Below are positions 44,118-56,976 of a stretch of DNA of 64,000 bases, in pieces. How positions within the stretch are numbered: the first letter of the stretch is position 1; each line of letters starts with the position of its first letter. The translations under genes and the position numbers were made by a program. The notes beneath the pieces are model-generated. The model was not told the DNA's origin, did no database searches, and worked only from the letters and a program-made list of their open reading frames with translations. The stretch is from Panax quinquefolius (Eukaryota > Streptophyta > Magnoliopsida > Apiales > Araliaceae): contig CM035162.1 of NCBI GenBank assembly GCA_020205615.1, positions 32,266,479-32,330,478 of the forward strand, given 5' to 3'.

Positions 44118-44875
44118 TGTAAGACCCCAACTTTTATGAATAAAGATGAATTTTCTATAATTATTATTTTTGAATATTATGGAATGAATTTGATATAATG
44201 TTATAGTTGTTGGTAATATTATAAATTTTGCAAAGTACGCAAGTTGTTATATAATATTCGATTGGTCGAGGAATATTCGTTTTAACGAGAGAATATTCGT
44301 ATGCGACAAGACAATCATTAGTGGACCCTACAACGAAATTATTGTCGAATTGAAAACGACAAAATACTTTATGAAAATAACGGCGGAAGTTTTACTGTTA
44401 ATCGTTGAAACACCCGGTGTTAAAAATGTACAATAATGCGTGGTTTCAAAGTAGCACACACTCAGTATTGATTATTGATGCTTACGTGAGAAGTTACTCA
44501 GTTTTATTTAATTATTGTTACAATAATTGTTGCATAGTATCTCACGTTATTTGATTCAATTATTATCGATATTTTATATATTATTAAATCAATAATTGAA
44601 ATGACAGAGTTATTAATATTATTATTTGCAATATTAACGATGTCTAGAAGTTCTACCAAGGAGAGGTTTGGTCACCTAATTACGCCATGAATAGGGAGAA
44701 ATCCTTATTGAAAGCCCCTCTTTCACAGGAACGACACAGTCGATTAATATTGTGAATTATAATAATGATGATAAAAGTTGTTAAAAATATTGAAGGAATT
44801 TGATGAAGTATTTGTTGTAAACTTTTACTTATTAATTGGACCCCCATTTACCCATTTTTTAAAATAATCATTAGA

Positions 44876-44941
<66 letters not shown>

Positions 44942-45149
44942 GAGACTTGTGTGGGTAGAATTTAAAAACATGTGTGTGTACCGTGTGTGTAGGAGTGTGT
45001 GTGGTGGTGGGTGAAAGTGATGGTGGAGGGAAGTATACATATTGCATGTGTGTGTGTATTCAATTATGGTGGGAGATGCCATGATAGGAAAAAAAGGGAG
45101 GTGGGTTGATATTGTTGTCGTAGGTGGGAGCGAGTATTATTATTGTATG

Positions 45150-45200
<51 letters not shown>

Positions 45201-46925
45201 ACACATGGAGAATACACATATATATATATATATATATATATTACATTTATCTTGGTGCATATATATATATATATATTATATTTTATTTAAAAGATTTTGT
45301 TTTATTAGAATATTTTATCAAATCAATCTGGACCGTTCATGAATTAGTTACTATGCAGTCTATTCTTCTATAAATAGAAGCTCATTCCTTCATTATTTCT
45401 TACGAATTCACTGACAGTACTCTAGAGAGATAAACTATAGAGGGAAAGAAGAAAAGTATTCTGTTACTTCACTACTCCTATATCCAGTACTTTTCTTTCA
45501 AATGTAAGGGGTATTATTTCTTTTGTATTCATGAAGAGAACTTCTGTTATTCCATTCTTTATTATTCATTGGAATAACTTTGTATATCTGCTACCCTATA
45601 CTTGGTGAAATTCTTACATTATTCCATTCTTTATTATTCTGTTGGAACATCCCATGCATTAGCTTTACGCATGACACGGTTCCATTATTTATTATTCATT
45701 TGGAATATCACATGCGTAAGCGTTCCCGCACGACTGGTTCCATTATGTATTATTCATTTGGAATATCATGTATGCGTAAGCGTTCTGCGTGACTTCCGTT
45801 CCGTTATTTATTATTCATTTGAATAACTCCGTCTATGCTATCTATCGCATGCGCTGGTGATTTCTTTTATTATTCTATTCTTTATTATACTCAGTTGATT
45901 AAAGTTTTGACTTCTATACTCCATGAAATTAGTGGAATATCCTTGATATTTGCGCTTCATCCAGTATATTTTCATGGAAATATTCTTTTGAGCATTCTTG
46001 AATTTTACTCTACAAAGCAGTATCATGTTGACAATTTGGACGTTATTGGTTCCTGGATAAATTAATTCTTGAACTTGTTTTATTGAATTCTTATATCATT
46101 GTCATCATCCTCATGTTTATATTTTGTTGAAAGTCATCTGTGGCCTATAGTGCATAGATGGACTCGATATGATTATGACCAGGGATTATTCGGTATAATC
46201 ATGACCGTAATGTTACAAATGATGTGGTAAAAGTCCTCATTGGCCCGTAGTTCATTAATGGACAGTTGTTGTCATGATCATGACCATTGATGAATACACA
46301 AATATTCTTGGCCCGTAGTGCATGGATAATTGTGGTCGTGATACTAAAGAATATCCTCGGTCAGTAGGCTGCGAGGTGATTCGATGATGTGGATTATTTA
46401 TTAAGCTGAGTCCTAACGATAAAAGTGATGAAAAACCTTTTAAATCATAAAAGATAGTAGATTTTATTCTCTACTTGACTATTTTAATAGATTGCTTATT
46501 CCGCTGCAGTTAAACTTGATGTTTGTTATATTGTATCTGTTTAACACTGTTGAAGGCTAACGATAATTTATTCTACATTATCTTAGTCATAATATTTCTT
46601 CTTCGGGCTTGTTGAGCTCACCCTTTTACTTTCATTGTTCTCTTGTGAAATGAGAACGTAATGAGGACTAGTCGGAAAGCAGTGGACGGTCCAGATAATA
46701 GCATTAGTAGTCCTTACTATTCTGTTAAATAGTGTGATAATAATTGTAAGGAGGACTCATTTGAGTGTGGATATTGTCTAGATGATAATATTTGTATTAA
46801 AACTCACAACATATGTTTTGTCTTATTTTACACGACTGTTGTATAATTAAGTTGTATTTGAATTTTGTACCATATTTTTTGGCAACTCAAGATAGGTGAT
46901 GTATACCTATTTTGGGGGCGTCACA
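44118..46925 (+). mobile_element. Solo LTR, X subtype
   Basis: 2,808 bp from TGTAAGACCCC to TTTTGGGGGCGTCACA, with perfect target duplication TTTTA (44113-44117, 46926-46930). Promoter CTATAAATA at 45368-45376. Three TA microsatellites expand its first half (44877-44938, 45153-45197, 45218-45278). It has the GTTATTCC array (45546-45830), the ATCTGTG/CATAGAT hairpin (46135-46158) and a CACAA/TTGTG version of the long hairpin (about 46296-46335). Confidence 0.93.
44877..45278. repeat. Three TA microsatellites inside the X-type LTR
   Basis: TA runs at 44877-44938, 45153-45197 and 45218-45278 (the last interrupted). They explain the runs of alternating Tyr and Ile in predicted frames here, which are not genes. 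Confidence 0.95.
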
Positions 46926-46930
46926 TTTTA

Positions 46931-47290
46931 GGTTTCCTTATTAATTTGAATTGTACTATTTTTGTAATATGGGTCCTAATTACACTCTTTTAGTAATTAT
47001 TTTGTTGATGCACTAATGGTGTAATTACTTTTTAATTGTTGTATATTTCTGTAAAGAACCCTTTTTTTATTTAAGTTGGTTAAGGTTTTGAACCATATTT
47101 TTAAAAAGAAATATATCGGTTAACAATTTTTTGACCCATATTTCATTCCAAATCAAAATCTAAAGTTCTTTCCACTCCATATTCAAAAACTTTTGATTCA
47201 AAAAAATAATATTGAGTGATTATGTATACACCCCCACCCTCTCCAAAAAAATTCAATGATTATGTATACTACCCCCACTGATGCAGGATG
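46931..47290. other. Unassigned AT-rich sequence
   Basis: Includes two copies of a TGATTATGTATAC-(A/T)CCCCCAC unit (about 47215 and 47261) that start the C-rich repeat described further right. No gene. Confidence 0.4.
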
Positions 47291-47880
47291 GTCCGAGATC
47301 GAATAAACTGAGCTATCAAATAATATAATGATTTCCTTGGAGTATCATAAACGGGGTGATCGTCAGCAATGACGAGGCCACCTTCGACATTAATCCTTTC
47401 CAGCTTCGGGACAAGCGTTCGGGCTGTCAAGAGTTCGGCATCGATTCATTCAGCTTCGGGAACATTTTCACCTTCGACTTCGGGAGAAAGAAGGGCGTCT
47501 TTACTTCAAAGACCGACAGATTACGAGTTTAAAATTGTTTTCTTTTCTATTTCTATTATTTAATTAAGTAACTTTTATTATTGGTTAGTTTGTTGTTTTT
47601 TTCCGTAGATTTAGTAAGTTTGTTAAAATCTTTTCACATCCCAAGAAAGATTTTATTTACATATCTCTAGGAATATTCTAGAGTGATTTGGGAATAAAGT
47701 TTGCTATCTATATAAACCCGGCTTGTGGGTTGAATTAGGGGACTTGTTGATTAATACAATATACACATTAGAGAAATTTCTTTGTGTTTTTCTGGTAACT
47801 CTCTTGTTCCTTTATTTTGTGAATTCAATTGTTTATCAGCCTACAGGATAATCACTATCCTACCCGGCGTCACCCACCCC
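47291..47880 (+). mobile_element. Retroelement-like sequence with TATA box and leader
   Basis: 47369-47532 is GC-richer than its surroundings and reads, in the frame ending at TAA 47530-47532, as FDINPFQLRDKRSGCQ, then FGIDSFSFG; I do not recognise it. TATATAAAC at 47709-47716 is followed by a leader with GATTAATACAATATACAC and GTGAATTCAATTG, as in many plant LTRs. Ends not defined. A solo LTR with an adjacent polyprotein end is the best guess. Confidence 0.4.
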
Positions 47881-48040
47881 AACCCCCACCTCACCTCACC
47901 CCACCCCCACCATCTCTCCCCCACCCTTCTCAAAAAAAATAATATTTACTGATTATGTAACTACCACCCACCCCGCCCTCACCCTCACCCCCCCCCCACC
48001 CCCACCCCCACCCCACCCCACTCCATCTCCCCTCAAAAAA
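47868..48040. repeat. C-rich (CCCCAC)n repeats
   Basis: Strongly strand-biased CCCCACC and CCCACCCC runs broken by AAAAAAATAATATTTACTG, which ties them to the similar units at 47215, 47261 and 48466. Confidence 0.85.
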
Positions 48041-48043
48041 ATA

Positions 48044-48463
48044 CTCCCTCCGTCCCATAGTTATATGTTGATTTCTTTTGGCACATAGTTTAAGAAAATC
48101 AATTTAAGTGGCAATTTTTAACATAAATTTTCCACATATACCCCTTAATATGGAATTAATGAATAAGTTAATTACTCCTTACTTATCACACTGAAACTCT
48201 CAACTTCATTGATTGACGTGTACTGACCATTAAAGTCCATAACGATAGAACTTTAACCAAAGAGAATATAACAACATTAAATGTGGCGATAAAAATAATG
48301 ACATTGAATGTTGTTTCTTCAAAAAAAGAGTAATGGTTGAATATTTATTATAAGGGCATAAAAGTAAAACAATGAACCAATTAAATTTTATAAATAGTAA
48401 GTAGCCTATATATTGGGACATCTCAAAATGAAAAATTAGCCTATAACTATGGGGCGGAGGGAG
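48044..48463. mobile_element. Stowaway-type MITE (Tc1/mariner)
   Basis: 420 bp with terminal inverted repeats CTCCCTCCGTCCCATAGTTA and its complement TAACTATGGGGCGGAGGGAG (one mismatch), flanked by TA dinucleotides (48042-48043, 48464-48465). CTCCCTCC(G) ends and a TA target site are diagnostic. No coding capacity; it would depend on mariner-like transposase supplied elsewhere. It sits inside the C-rich repeat. Confidence 0.92.
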
Positions 48464-48465
48464 TA

Positions 48466-48675
48466 ATATTTACTGATTATGTATATATCTCCACCACGTC
48501 CACCCCAACCCTAGGCCCACCCCATCCCACCCCGCCCACACCCACCCCACCCGGCCCCACCCTATTATTCCAATAGTAATTATATACTAATTATATAAAC
48601 AGAAATAGAAGATAAACAATGTTATAATAAAGACTTACTAGATGCAATTGATAAATTTTTTAAAACCAAGTCAAT
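48466..48675. repeat. C-rich repeat continuation and flank
   Basis: Starts with AATATTTACTGATTATGTA, repeating the left flank of the MITE, then CCCACCCC runs to about 48560, then plain sequence up to the Copia LTR. Confidence 0.65.
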
Positions 48676-50438
48676 TGTTGGACATTTTCTCCTTAAAGTA
48701 GATTTCGTCCCGTTATCGGTGCTTACGGATGGAATAATGGACGTCTACTTCCCAGGATAAAATGGTATTCAACTCTTATAAGAAACACTTCAATGGAAGA
48801 GTTCCACGAACCAATAATATTTGAATACTCTCAATGACTTTTAATGAATGAAGAATGAATTTAGTTTTTTTTTAAGAACTTGAGAAGGATTGAAATTGAA
48901 GTATCTATTATGGGTAGATTTGGAACCTATTTATAGGTTTCCAAATACCCTTTGAAGATGTACACCCCTTTGAAAAGATATCACCCTTTGAAAAGGTTAC
49001 ATCTCTTTGAAAAGATACCTCCTTTTGAAAAGGTTACATCCCTTTGAAAATGTACCTTTTCAATTTGAAAAGATATTAACCAAAGGTCACACCCAATGGT
49101 TTTATTTTAGATAAAATTCTCATACATATACATATATTTATATATCCAACAATCCCTCACATAAATGAAATTTGGGTAAATTAATGCAAATAAATATGCA
49201 GACAGACTTAGAGAGAGTATCAGTGAAATAAAAATACTGAATTGGTGAAGGTAGATTGTGGCCTTGAACCTTTCCTAGTGAAAGACTATCGGATTTACTG
49301 GTCGATCAGTGAACGTGATGTCTTGAACTGTTCATCCTTTTAGTGTAAACCGAAACAATAGAATTCACACAGTATTTTTTAATTTATTTTATTGGTTCTC
49401 ATTGTTGTGTTCATTTTGGCCTTGAACACCTCATGGTTTCATGAGTGTGCTAGAGAATTTAGCCTTCGTCGTTCTCATAGAAGTTGCCCCCTTCTCACTC
49501 ATATAGGTAATTTCTATAAAGAGTGTCCTGCAAATACCCCACTTGATCTTTTTATATTCAAGCTATAGAAATTATTAAAAACAAAGTTTATCCTGTTTCA
49601 CTCGGCACTTTGTGTACTGTATCATCATAGGAATGGGAAGAAGTATTTATCTTCTCAGTGCTTACTAGATCACACATAATTAGGTTGTCCATTTGAACCT
49701 ATTTCTTTGGATCTCCAATCATTTAGGTTGGGTTTCCATTATGGCGACTCTTTAGGATTTTACAGGCTTTAAACTCATTCTCCTTGATGAACTTCTCACT
49801 TGCTCTCTAGGTATACCTTTTGTTAGTGGATCCGCAATATTATCCTTTGACTTCACATAGTCAATAGATATTATACCATTTGAGAGTAATTGTTTAACAG
49901 TTTCATGTCGTCAACGTATATATCTAGACTTACCGTTATAATTACTATTTTGTGCCCTACCAATCGTTGATTGACTATCGCAATGAATAATGATTAGCGA
50001 CACTGGCTTAGGCCAAATTGGAATATCCTCCAAAAAATTATGAAGTCATTCTACTTCTTCTCCTACATTATCTAAAGCAATAAATTTAGATTCCATAGTG
50101 GATCTTGCAATACATGTTTTCTTAGAGGATTTCCATGATACAGCTGCACCTCCCAAAGTGTACATATCCACTTGTTGAGTTAGTATCATAGGAGTCAGAT
50201 ATCCAATTTACATCATTGTATCCTTCAAGTACAGCTGGATATCTTGTATAATGTAATCCGACATTTAAAGTGCATCTTAGATATCTAAGTACCCTTACTA
50301 AAGCCTTCCAATGTTCTTTTCCAGGATTACTCGTATATCGACTTAGCTTAATTATTGAGTATGTTATGTCTGGTTAAGTGCAGTTTGATAAATACATTAA
50401 ACTGTCTATTATATGAGAATATTCCAATTGGGATATAC
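48676..50438 (-). mobile_element. Copia element 3' part: LTR plus RNase H end (first copy)
   Basis: The 3' LTR is 48676-49151 (476 bp; minus strand TGTTGGATATA to GTCCAACA), with a TATA complement CTATTTATAGG near 48930 and about six copies of a CCCTTTGAAAAGGTTACAT-like unit (48949-49070). Internal sequence 49152-50438 encodes, on the minus strand, the C-terminal RNase [35 protein letters not shown] and IISIDYVKSKDNIADPLTKG. A Trp-to-stop change (TGA near 50043) is shared with the second copy. The element is cut at 50438 by the Gypsy LTR, with TATAC at 50434-50438. Confidence 0.88.
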
Positions 50439-52191
50439 TGTGACGCCCCCAAAATTAGGTATACATCACCCATCTTGGGTCGCCAGATACATGGTATAGA
50501 ATTCAAATACAACTTACTAATACAACTGCAGGTATGCAATACGATTAATACATAAACCGTGAGTTTGAATACAAATATTATCTACTAGAGATTATACAAA
50601 CTCAAAAGGAGTCCTCATTACAATTATTATCACACTATTTCACGTAATAGTGAGGACTACTAATGCTATCCTCTGGACCATCACTCCGCTTCTCCGACTC
50701 GTCGTCCCGGCCTATATTCTCTTTTCACAAGAGAACGGTGAAAGAAAGGGTGAGCTCAACTAGCCCAAGAAGAAATATTATGACTAAGATAATGCGAATA
50801 AATTATCATTAGTCTCCAACAATGTTAAACCGATAAAATATAATAGACATCAAGTTTAACTCAGTAGGACAAGCAATCCATTAAAAGAGTCAAGTAGAAA
50901 ATAAAATCTACTATCTTTTATGATTAAAAAGGTTTTTCATCACTGTTATCGCTGAGACTCAACTTAATAAATATTCCACATCATCGAATCACCCCGCACT
51001 ACTGACCAAGGATATTCTTTAGTATCACGACCACAATTATCCATGCACTACGGGCCAAGAATATTTTGTATTCATTAATGGTCATGATCATGCCAACAAC
51101 TATCCATCAATGCACTACGGGCCAATGAGGACTTTTACCACATCATTTGTAACATTACGGTTATGATTACACCGAATAATCCCTGGTCATAATCATACCA
51201 AGTCCATCTATGCACTTCTGTGCCATGCGATGACTTTCAACATAATATAAACATGAGGATGATGACAATGATATAAGAATTCAATAAAACACGTTCAAGA
51301 ATTAATTTGTCCAAGACCTACTAATGTTCAAATTATCAACATGATACTGCTTTGTAGAGTAAAATTCAAGAATGATCAGAAGAATATTTCCATGAAAAGA
51401 TACTAGATGAAGCGCAAATATCAAGGATATTCTACTAATTTCATGGAGTATAGAAGTCAAAACTTTAACCAACTAAGTATAATAAAGAATGGAATAACAA
51501 AAGAAATCACCATGCATGCGGTACTTCACATGTATGTGTTATTCCAACAGAATACTAAATAATGGAACCGTGTCGGTGCGAAATTCGCATGACCGCGAGG
51601 ATGTTCCAAATGTAATAATAAAGAATAGAATTATAACATAAATCACCATGCATGCGGTTGCCCAGCATAGGCAAAGTTATTCCAACAGAGTACTAATAAC
51701 CACGGAATCAATTCCCACCAGTAACGCATGATAAGATATTTCTAATGTAATAATAATAAAGAAGGAACCGTGTCCGGCGAAAAGCGCATGCATGTGATAT
51801 TCCAACAGAATAATAAAGATTTTAATCAGTCCCGCCAGAAAACATGCATGTGATATTCCAAATGTAATAAGTAAAGACGGAATAATGTAAGAATGTCACC
51901 AAGTATAGGTAGATCACAGATACGAGTTATTCAACGAATAATAAGAAATGGAATAACAACAAAATCGCCATGCATGCGTACTTGTGATAGATAGGTTATT
52001 CTAACGTAATACTAATTAGATTTTAATCGGTCCCACGTAAAACGCATGAGCGAGGATATTCCAATGTATAAATAAAGACGGAATCAGTCCCAAGTAAAAT
52101 GCATGCATGTGATATTCCAAATGAATAGAAAAAGACGGAATAATAGAAGAATGTCACCAAGTATATAGTGTAATGCCAGCATGATCAAAGT

Positions 52192-54912
52192 TGTAAGACC
52201 CCACTTTTATAAATAAAGATGAATTTTTATAAATATTATTTTTGAATATTATGGAATAAATTTGATATAATGTTATAGTTGTGGGTAATATTTATAAATT
52301 TTGCAAAGTAAGCAAGTTGTTATAAAATATTCGTTTGGTCGGGGAATATTTTTTTGTCAGGGAATATTCGTACGACGGCTCAATCATTGGTGGACCCCAC
52401 AACGGAAGTATTGTCGTAGTTAGAAAACGACAAAATTATTTTTCTATAAAAATAACGGCAGAGGTGTTACCATCAAACTCGCTTGAACTACCCGGTAGTA
52501 AAAGTACGATGTCTACGCGTAGTTGTATAGTAGCACGATATTGATTATTGATGCTTACGTGAGAAGTCACTCACCTATGCTCAATTATTACTACAAAGAA
52601 TTCTTGATCATATCTCTTATATTATTGATTCAATTATTTTCACAAGATCATCTCATATAATATGTTATAGTATTAAATTATTAATTGAGACAACAAGTTA
52701 TAAATGATTAATAATTGTTGAAAGATTAAATATGTGTTGATTAAAAATAAAATGATTTGTGGTAATATTTATTCAATCCTTGATGTATATAAAGAGTCTG
52801 TTATGAGACGTTTGTGGTAAGTTTGATTATTTTATGGGGGGCATATGTCATCATCTAAGAGTCCCTTCGTCAATAGTAATTACCTTTGTGAATAGTAATT
52901 ACCTTCGTCAATAGTATTTACCTTCGTCAATAGTAATTACATTTGTGAATAGTAATTATCTTTGTGAATAGTAATTACCTTCGTCAATAGTATTTACCTT
53001 CGTCAATAGTAATTACCTTTGTGAATAGTAATTACTTTTGTGAATAGTAATTACCTTCGTCAATAGTATTTACCTTCGTCAATAGTAATTACCTTCTTCA
53101 ATAGTAATTACCTTCGTCAATAGTAATTACCTTCGTCAATAGTAATTACCCCTTCGCAAATAGTAGTTGTCCCTTCTATATTACCAAGAGTTAACTGCAT
53201 CTTCGGTGTTCCAAGGGTTAATTACCCCTTCGCAAATAGTAGTTGTCTCTTCAATATTACCAAGAGTCATTTTGACCCTTCGTTAAGACCAAGAGCCACC
53301 CTCAGTTTTTCTATAAATAGAAAGCTCATTCCTTCATTATTTCTTACGAATTCAATTGAAACTCTGAGAGAGAAACTATAGAGAGAAAGAAGAAAAGTAT
53401 TCTCACTACTTCACTTTTCCAATATTCAGTTCTTCTAAGGTAGGAATATTATTTGTTGTACTCGTAAGGGGTGTTATTTTTTTTTATTCATGAAGAGAAC
53501 TTCATTATTCCATTCTTTATTATTACATTGGAATAACTTTTGTAAAAGTGGCATACCCTATACATGACTTTGTATATGCGGAATACCTATACTTGGTGAA
53601 ATCCTTATATTATTCCATTCTTATTTATTCTCGCCGGAATAACTTTTGTATATCTGGAATCCCGTATTTGGTGACATTCTTCTATTATTTTATTATTCCG
53701 CTGGAACATCCTCGTCAGGCTTTTACGCGGGACCGGTTCCGCTCTTTATTATTACTGTCTTTATTATTCTATTGGAATATCACATGCATGTGTTTTACAA
53801 TTTGACCGTTCCGCTTTTATTATTCTCAGTATTTATTATTTTGTTGGAATAACTCATGCATGCGCAGTCTTTGCATGCATGGTGATTTCTTTTGTTATTT
53901 CATTCGCTATTATACTCACTCAAGTTAAAATTTTAACTTTTATACTCCATGAATTTAGTGGAATATCCTTGATATTTACGCTTCATCCAAAGATTTTTAA
54001 TGAAAATATTTTTCCGAGCATTCTTAAATTTTACTCTACAAAGTAGTATCATGTTGACAATTTGGGCGTTATTAGTTCTGAATAAATTAATTCGTGAACT
54101 TGTTTTATTGAATTATTATGTCATTGTCATCATCCTCATGTTATATTATGTTATCTTTGGCTTACGTGCATAGATGAACTTAGTATGATTATGACCAGGG
54201 ATCATTCGGTATAATCATGGCTTGATATAAATGATGTGACAAAAGTCCTCAGTGACCTGTAATGCAGTGATGGATAGTTTTTGGTATGATTATGACTAGG
54301 GGTGATTCGGTATAGTCATGACCATTGATAATTTGATGAAAATCCTTAACCGTGGTACAAGGATGATTAGATATTGTGGTTTATTCATTAAACTGAGTCT
54401 TAGTGATAAAAATTGATGAAAACCATTTAAAACCTAAAAGATAGTAGACTTTATTTTCTACTTGACTCTTTTAATGGATTGCAGATATTCACCGTAGTTA
54501 AACCGGTTGTCTATTGTATTTTATCGGTTTAACATTGTTGAAGACTATTGATAATTTATTCGCATTATCTTAGTTATAATATTTCTTACGTATTAGTTGA
54601 GCTCACCCTTTTCTTTCACCGCTTTCTCTTCGAAAATGAGAATATAGTTTGACGAGCCTGGGAAACGAGTGATGGTCCTCAAGATAGCATTAGTAGTCCT
54701 CACTATTCTGTTAAATAGTGTGACAATAAATGTAATAAGGACTCCTTGAGTATGGATATTGTCTAAATGACAATATTCCTATTAGAACTCTCAGTTTATG
54801 TATTGTCGTATGTTACACGACAGATGTATAATTAAGTTTGTATTTGAATTTATGTACCATGTAAGTGGCGACCCAAGATGGGTGACGTATACCTTATTTT
54901 GGGGGCGTCACA
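52192..54912 (+). mobile_element. Solo LTR, X subtype, nested in the Gypsy 3' LTR
   Basis: 2,721 bp from TGTAAGACCCC to TTTTGGGGGCGTCACA. The host LTR resumes directly after it (GGTTATTCCAACAG). Flanks AAAGT and CAGGT agree at only three of five positions; related LTRs vary at this same place (CAAAG or CAGG), so the target duplication may have diverged. Promoter CTATAAATA at 53311-53319. Confidence 0.85.
52866..53160 (+). repeat. 19-bp minisatellite, about 15 copies
   Basis: Unit TTCGTCAATAGTAATTACC with a regular alternative TTTGTGAATAGTAATTACC; some units read GTATTTACC. It lies upstream of the LTR's TATA box and is absent from the other X LTRs. No unique spacers separate the units. Confidence 0.95.
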
Positions 54913-54961
54913 CAGGTTATTCCAACAGAATAATATGAAATGGAATAACAATAGTTCTCTT

Positions 54962-56835
54962 TGTTAGGTTTGTAATATTCATGTGCGCAATCAAATTGCA
55001 AAATAATGCGGAAGTGTAAAATCAGAGTTTAAAAAAATTTACAAACCATATACCCGGATCACCCTTTATGCATAATTATTAATTAAACGAAAAGATAAAG
55101 AATAAATCATACCCTTGAAGATCGAGCTTCCTCAGGTACAAGTTCACCTCCAAATCCTTTCGCGTTCAATCTTGAATCCACCGGGGTTTGGTTCCTTCCT
55201 TTGATCAACGTTAGCCACCCAAATGTTTGGCCTCTGAGGGTGATCCACCAAGGAAGAAGAAAATTCAAGAAGAAGGGTGGTTGGCTAAACCCTAGTTTTT
55301 CTATCTCTATAGAAAGGTGTACTCTCCCAACAATTGGAATTATGTCAGATGTTGAAAAAGTCAACAACCCATACCACCCATAATAAGACTCCTCTTATTT
55401 ATAGATGTGGGCAACCCACCTTAACAATTAAGGAATTGGGTTTTAATTAATTAATTCTTTTAATTAATTAAGCTCCCTAATCTTATTAGGGATAATTAAT
55501 TAAACTCCTTTAACTAATTTTCCTTCCTAATCCAATTAGAAATAAATGAGAGTACTTATATTAAATTAATTCCTAAACTCTTTTAGAAATTAAAATAATA
55601 ATAATTGTAATAATATTAATAAGACTCCTCTTATTAATTTATATTTAATATTTCTAAAATATTAAATAATAAATATTAAGCTATTTAATTTATTCTATCA
55701 CCATAGATTAAATTAAATATACTTAACATATTATTACGATTATGCCATTAACTTCTTAAATAATTATTCTTCCTTTTATGGTGTGACCCTTTAGGTTCTC
55801 CATATTAAACCTATTGTGAATAAATCAATTAGAACAATTCTAATCTTATTTAAATAAATAAATTAAACAATTAATTTATTTAAATAAATAATATTTATTC
55901 TACAATAGGGATAAGCCTCCCTAGCGATTAACGACTTTCCGGATAATATAGATTTCAACATTAATCATAAAAGAACCTTTGAGTAAATAGTTACTGCAAT
56001 TCAATCCTTCCACCATACAATGTCCCAATTAAATATAAGACATGGAATTACTTTGTCAAGTCTTATTTTATTTAATTATATGTATTTCGATCCTTAAATG
56101 CACAACTCCAAATAATGCAAATTAGAAACTCCTTTCTAATTTCATTCTCGCCGCCAAGGACTACTTTGGGTTGTCATTTATCGAATCACATAGACATTTC
56201 TCTTTTTATTAGAAGTGGTAGATTCTTTATTGATCATATATTATCTCCATGTACAACTTATTATACCCAAGCATACCCTTTGATATACCCTAAGAGTCTT
56301 TAGGAATAAGTCAAAGTATAACTCATCATACACAAGATACTATGATGATCTCAAGTCCAAGGATCACTTGTACTACTATCACTACAGAATTCCTATTGAT
56401 GAATAATAAAACTCCATTAGGTATTCCTTAGCGAGCCAATGCTCATGAACTTATTCTCTAATAAGCACCTACATACTAGCTTTTTAGTGTCTCACACAAA
56501 TGATGATCATGAGATCAATCATCCTCATCCAATGAGCAAGTTAACGTATGTACCAATCTATCCGGATTCACTAATCCCCAATTTAGTAATCCAACGATTG
56601 GGAACTATTTTAGTTTTAAGCTTTCTAAGAATTTAGATCTCATTAGAATGATCATCATCATTATTCTAAAAGCATTGCTTAAAACTATGGGTTTATCACA
56701 TATTATAAAACAGCATCATGTAGATAATTAAAAGCCTTTAACAAATTAATACTTTTTATTAATAAATGAATAAGATTGTTACAAAGTATATGCTTTATCA
56801 TCAAACATGATTGGCTTGTGTGCATACTACTTTCA
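54962..56835 (-). mobile_element. Solo LTR of another family
   Basis: 1,874 bp with TGTTAGGTTTG at 54962 and ACTTTCA at 56835 (minus strand TGAAAGTAGT to CCTAACA), and perfect target duplication CTCTT (54957-54961, 56836-56840). On the minus strand CTATAAATAAGAGGAG (complement about 55388-55403) looks like its promoter. Much of 55430-55920 is ATTAATT-rich. No coding domains. Confidence 0.85.
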
Positions 56836-56871
56836 CTCTTCATGAATAAGAAAGAATAACACCCCTTACGA

Positions 56872-56976
56872 GTACCTGGTATACCGAAGAGGTGAGGATC
56901 CCTTGACTTATGAAATTTCGCCCTCGAAATTTACGTACGTACCTGGTATACCGAAGAGGTGAGGATCCCTTGACTT
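56872..56976. repeat. Direct duplication at the LTR/internal junction
   Basis: A 38-bp sequence beginning GTACCTGGTATACCGAAGAG occurs at 56872 and again at 56939 (67-bp period), exactly where the polypurine tract and LTR 5' end should be. Confidence 0.9.

Noticed and set aside
44877..45278. Open frames of alternating Tyr and Ile
   Set aside because: They are translations of TA microsatellites; the same holds for frames near 35263-35395 and 40837-40882.
52866..53160. Regular short direct repeats reminiscent of a CRISPR array
   Set aside because: Units are contiguous 19-mers without unique spacers, in a plant LTR; it is a minisatellite.
54962..56835. Possible gene within the insertion between the two X LTR parts
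   Set aside because: Frames are short, and TG...CA ends with perfect CTCTT duplication identify it as a solo LTR.
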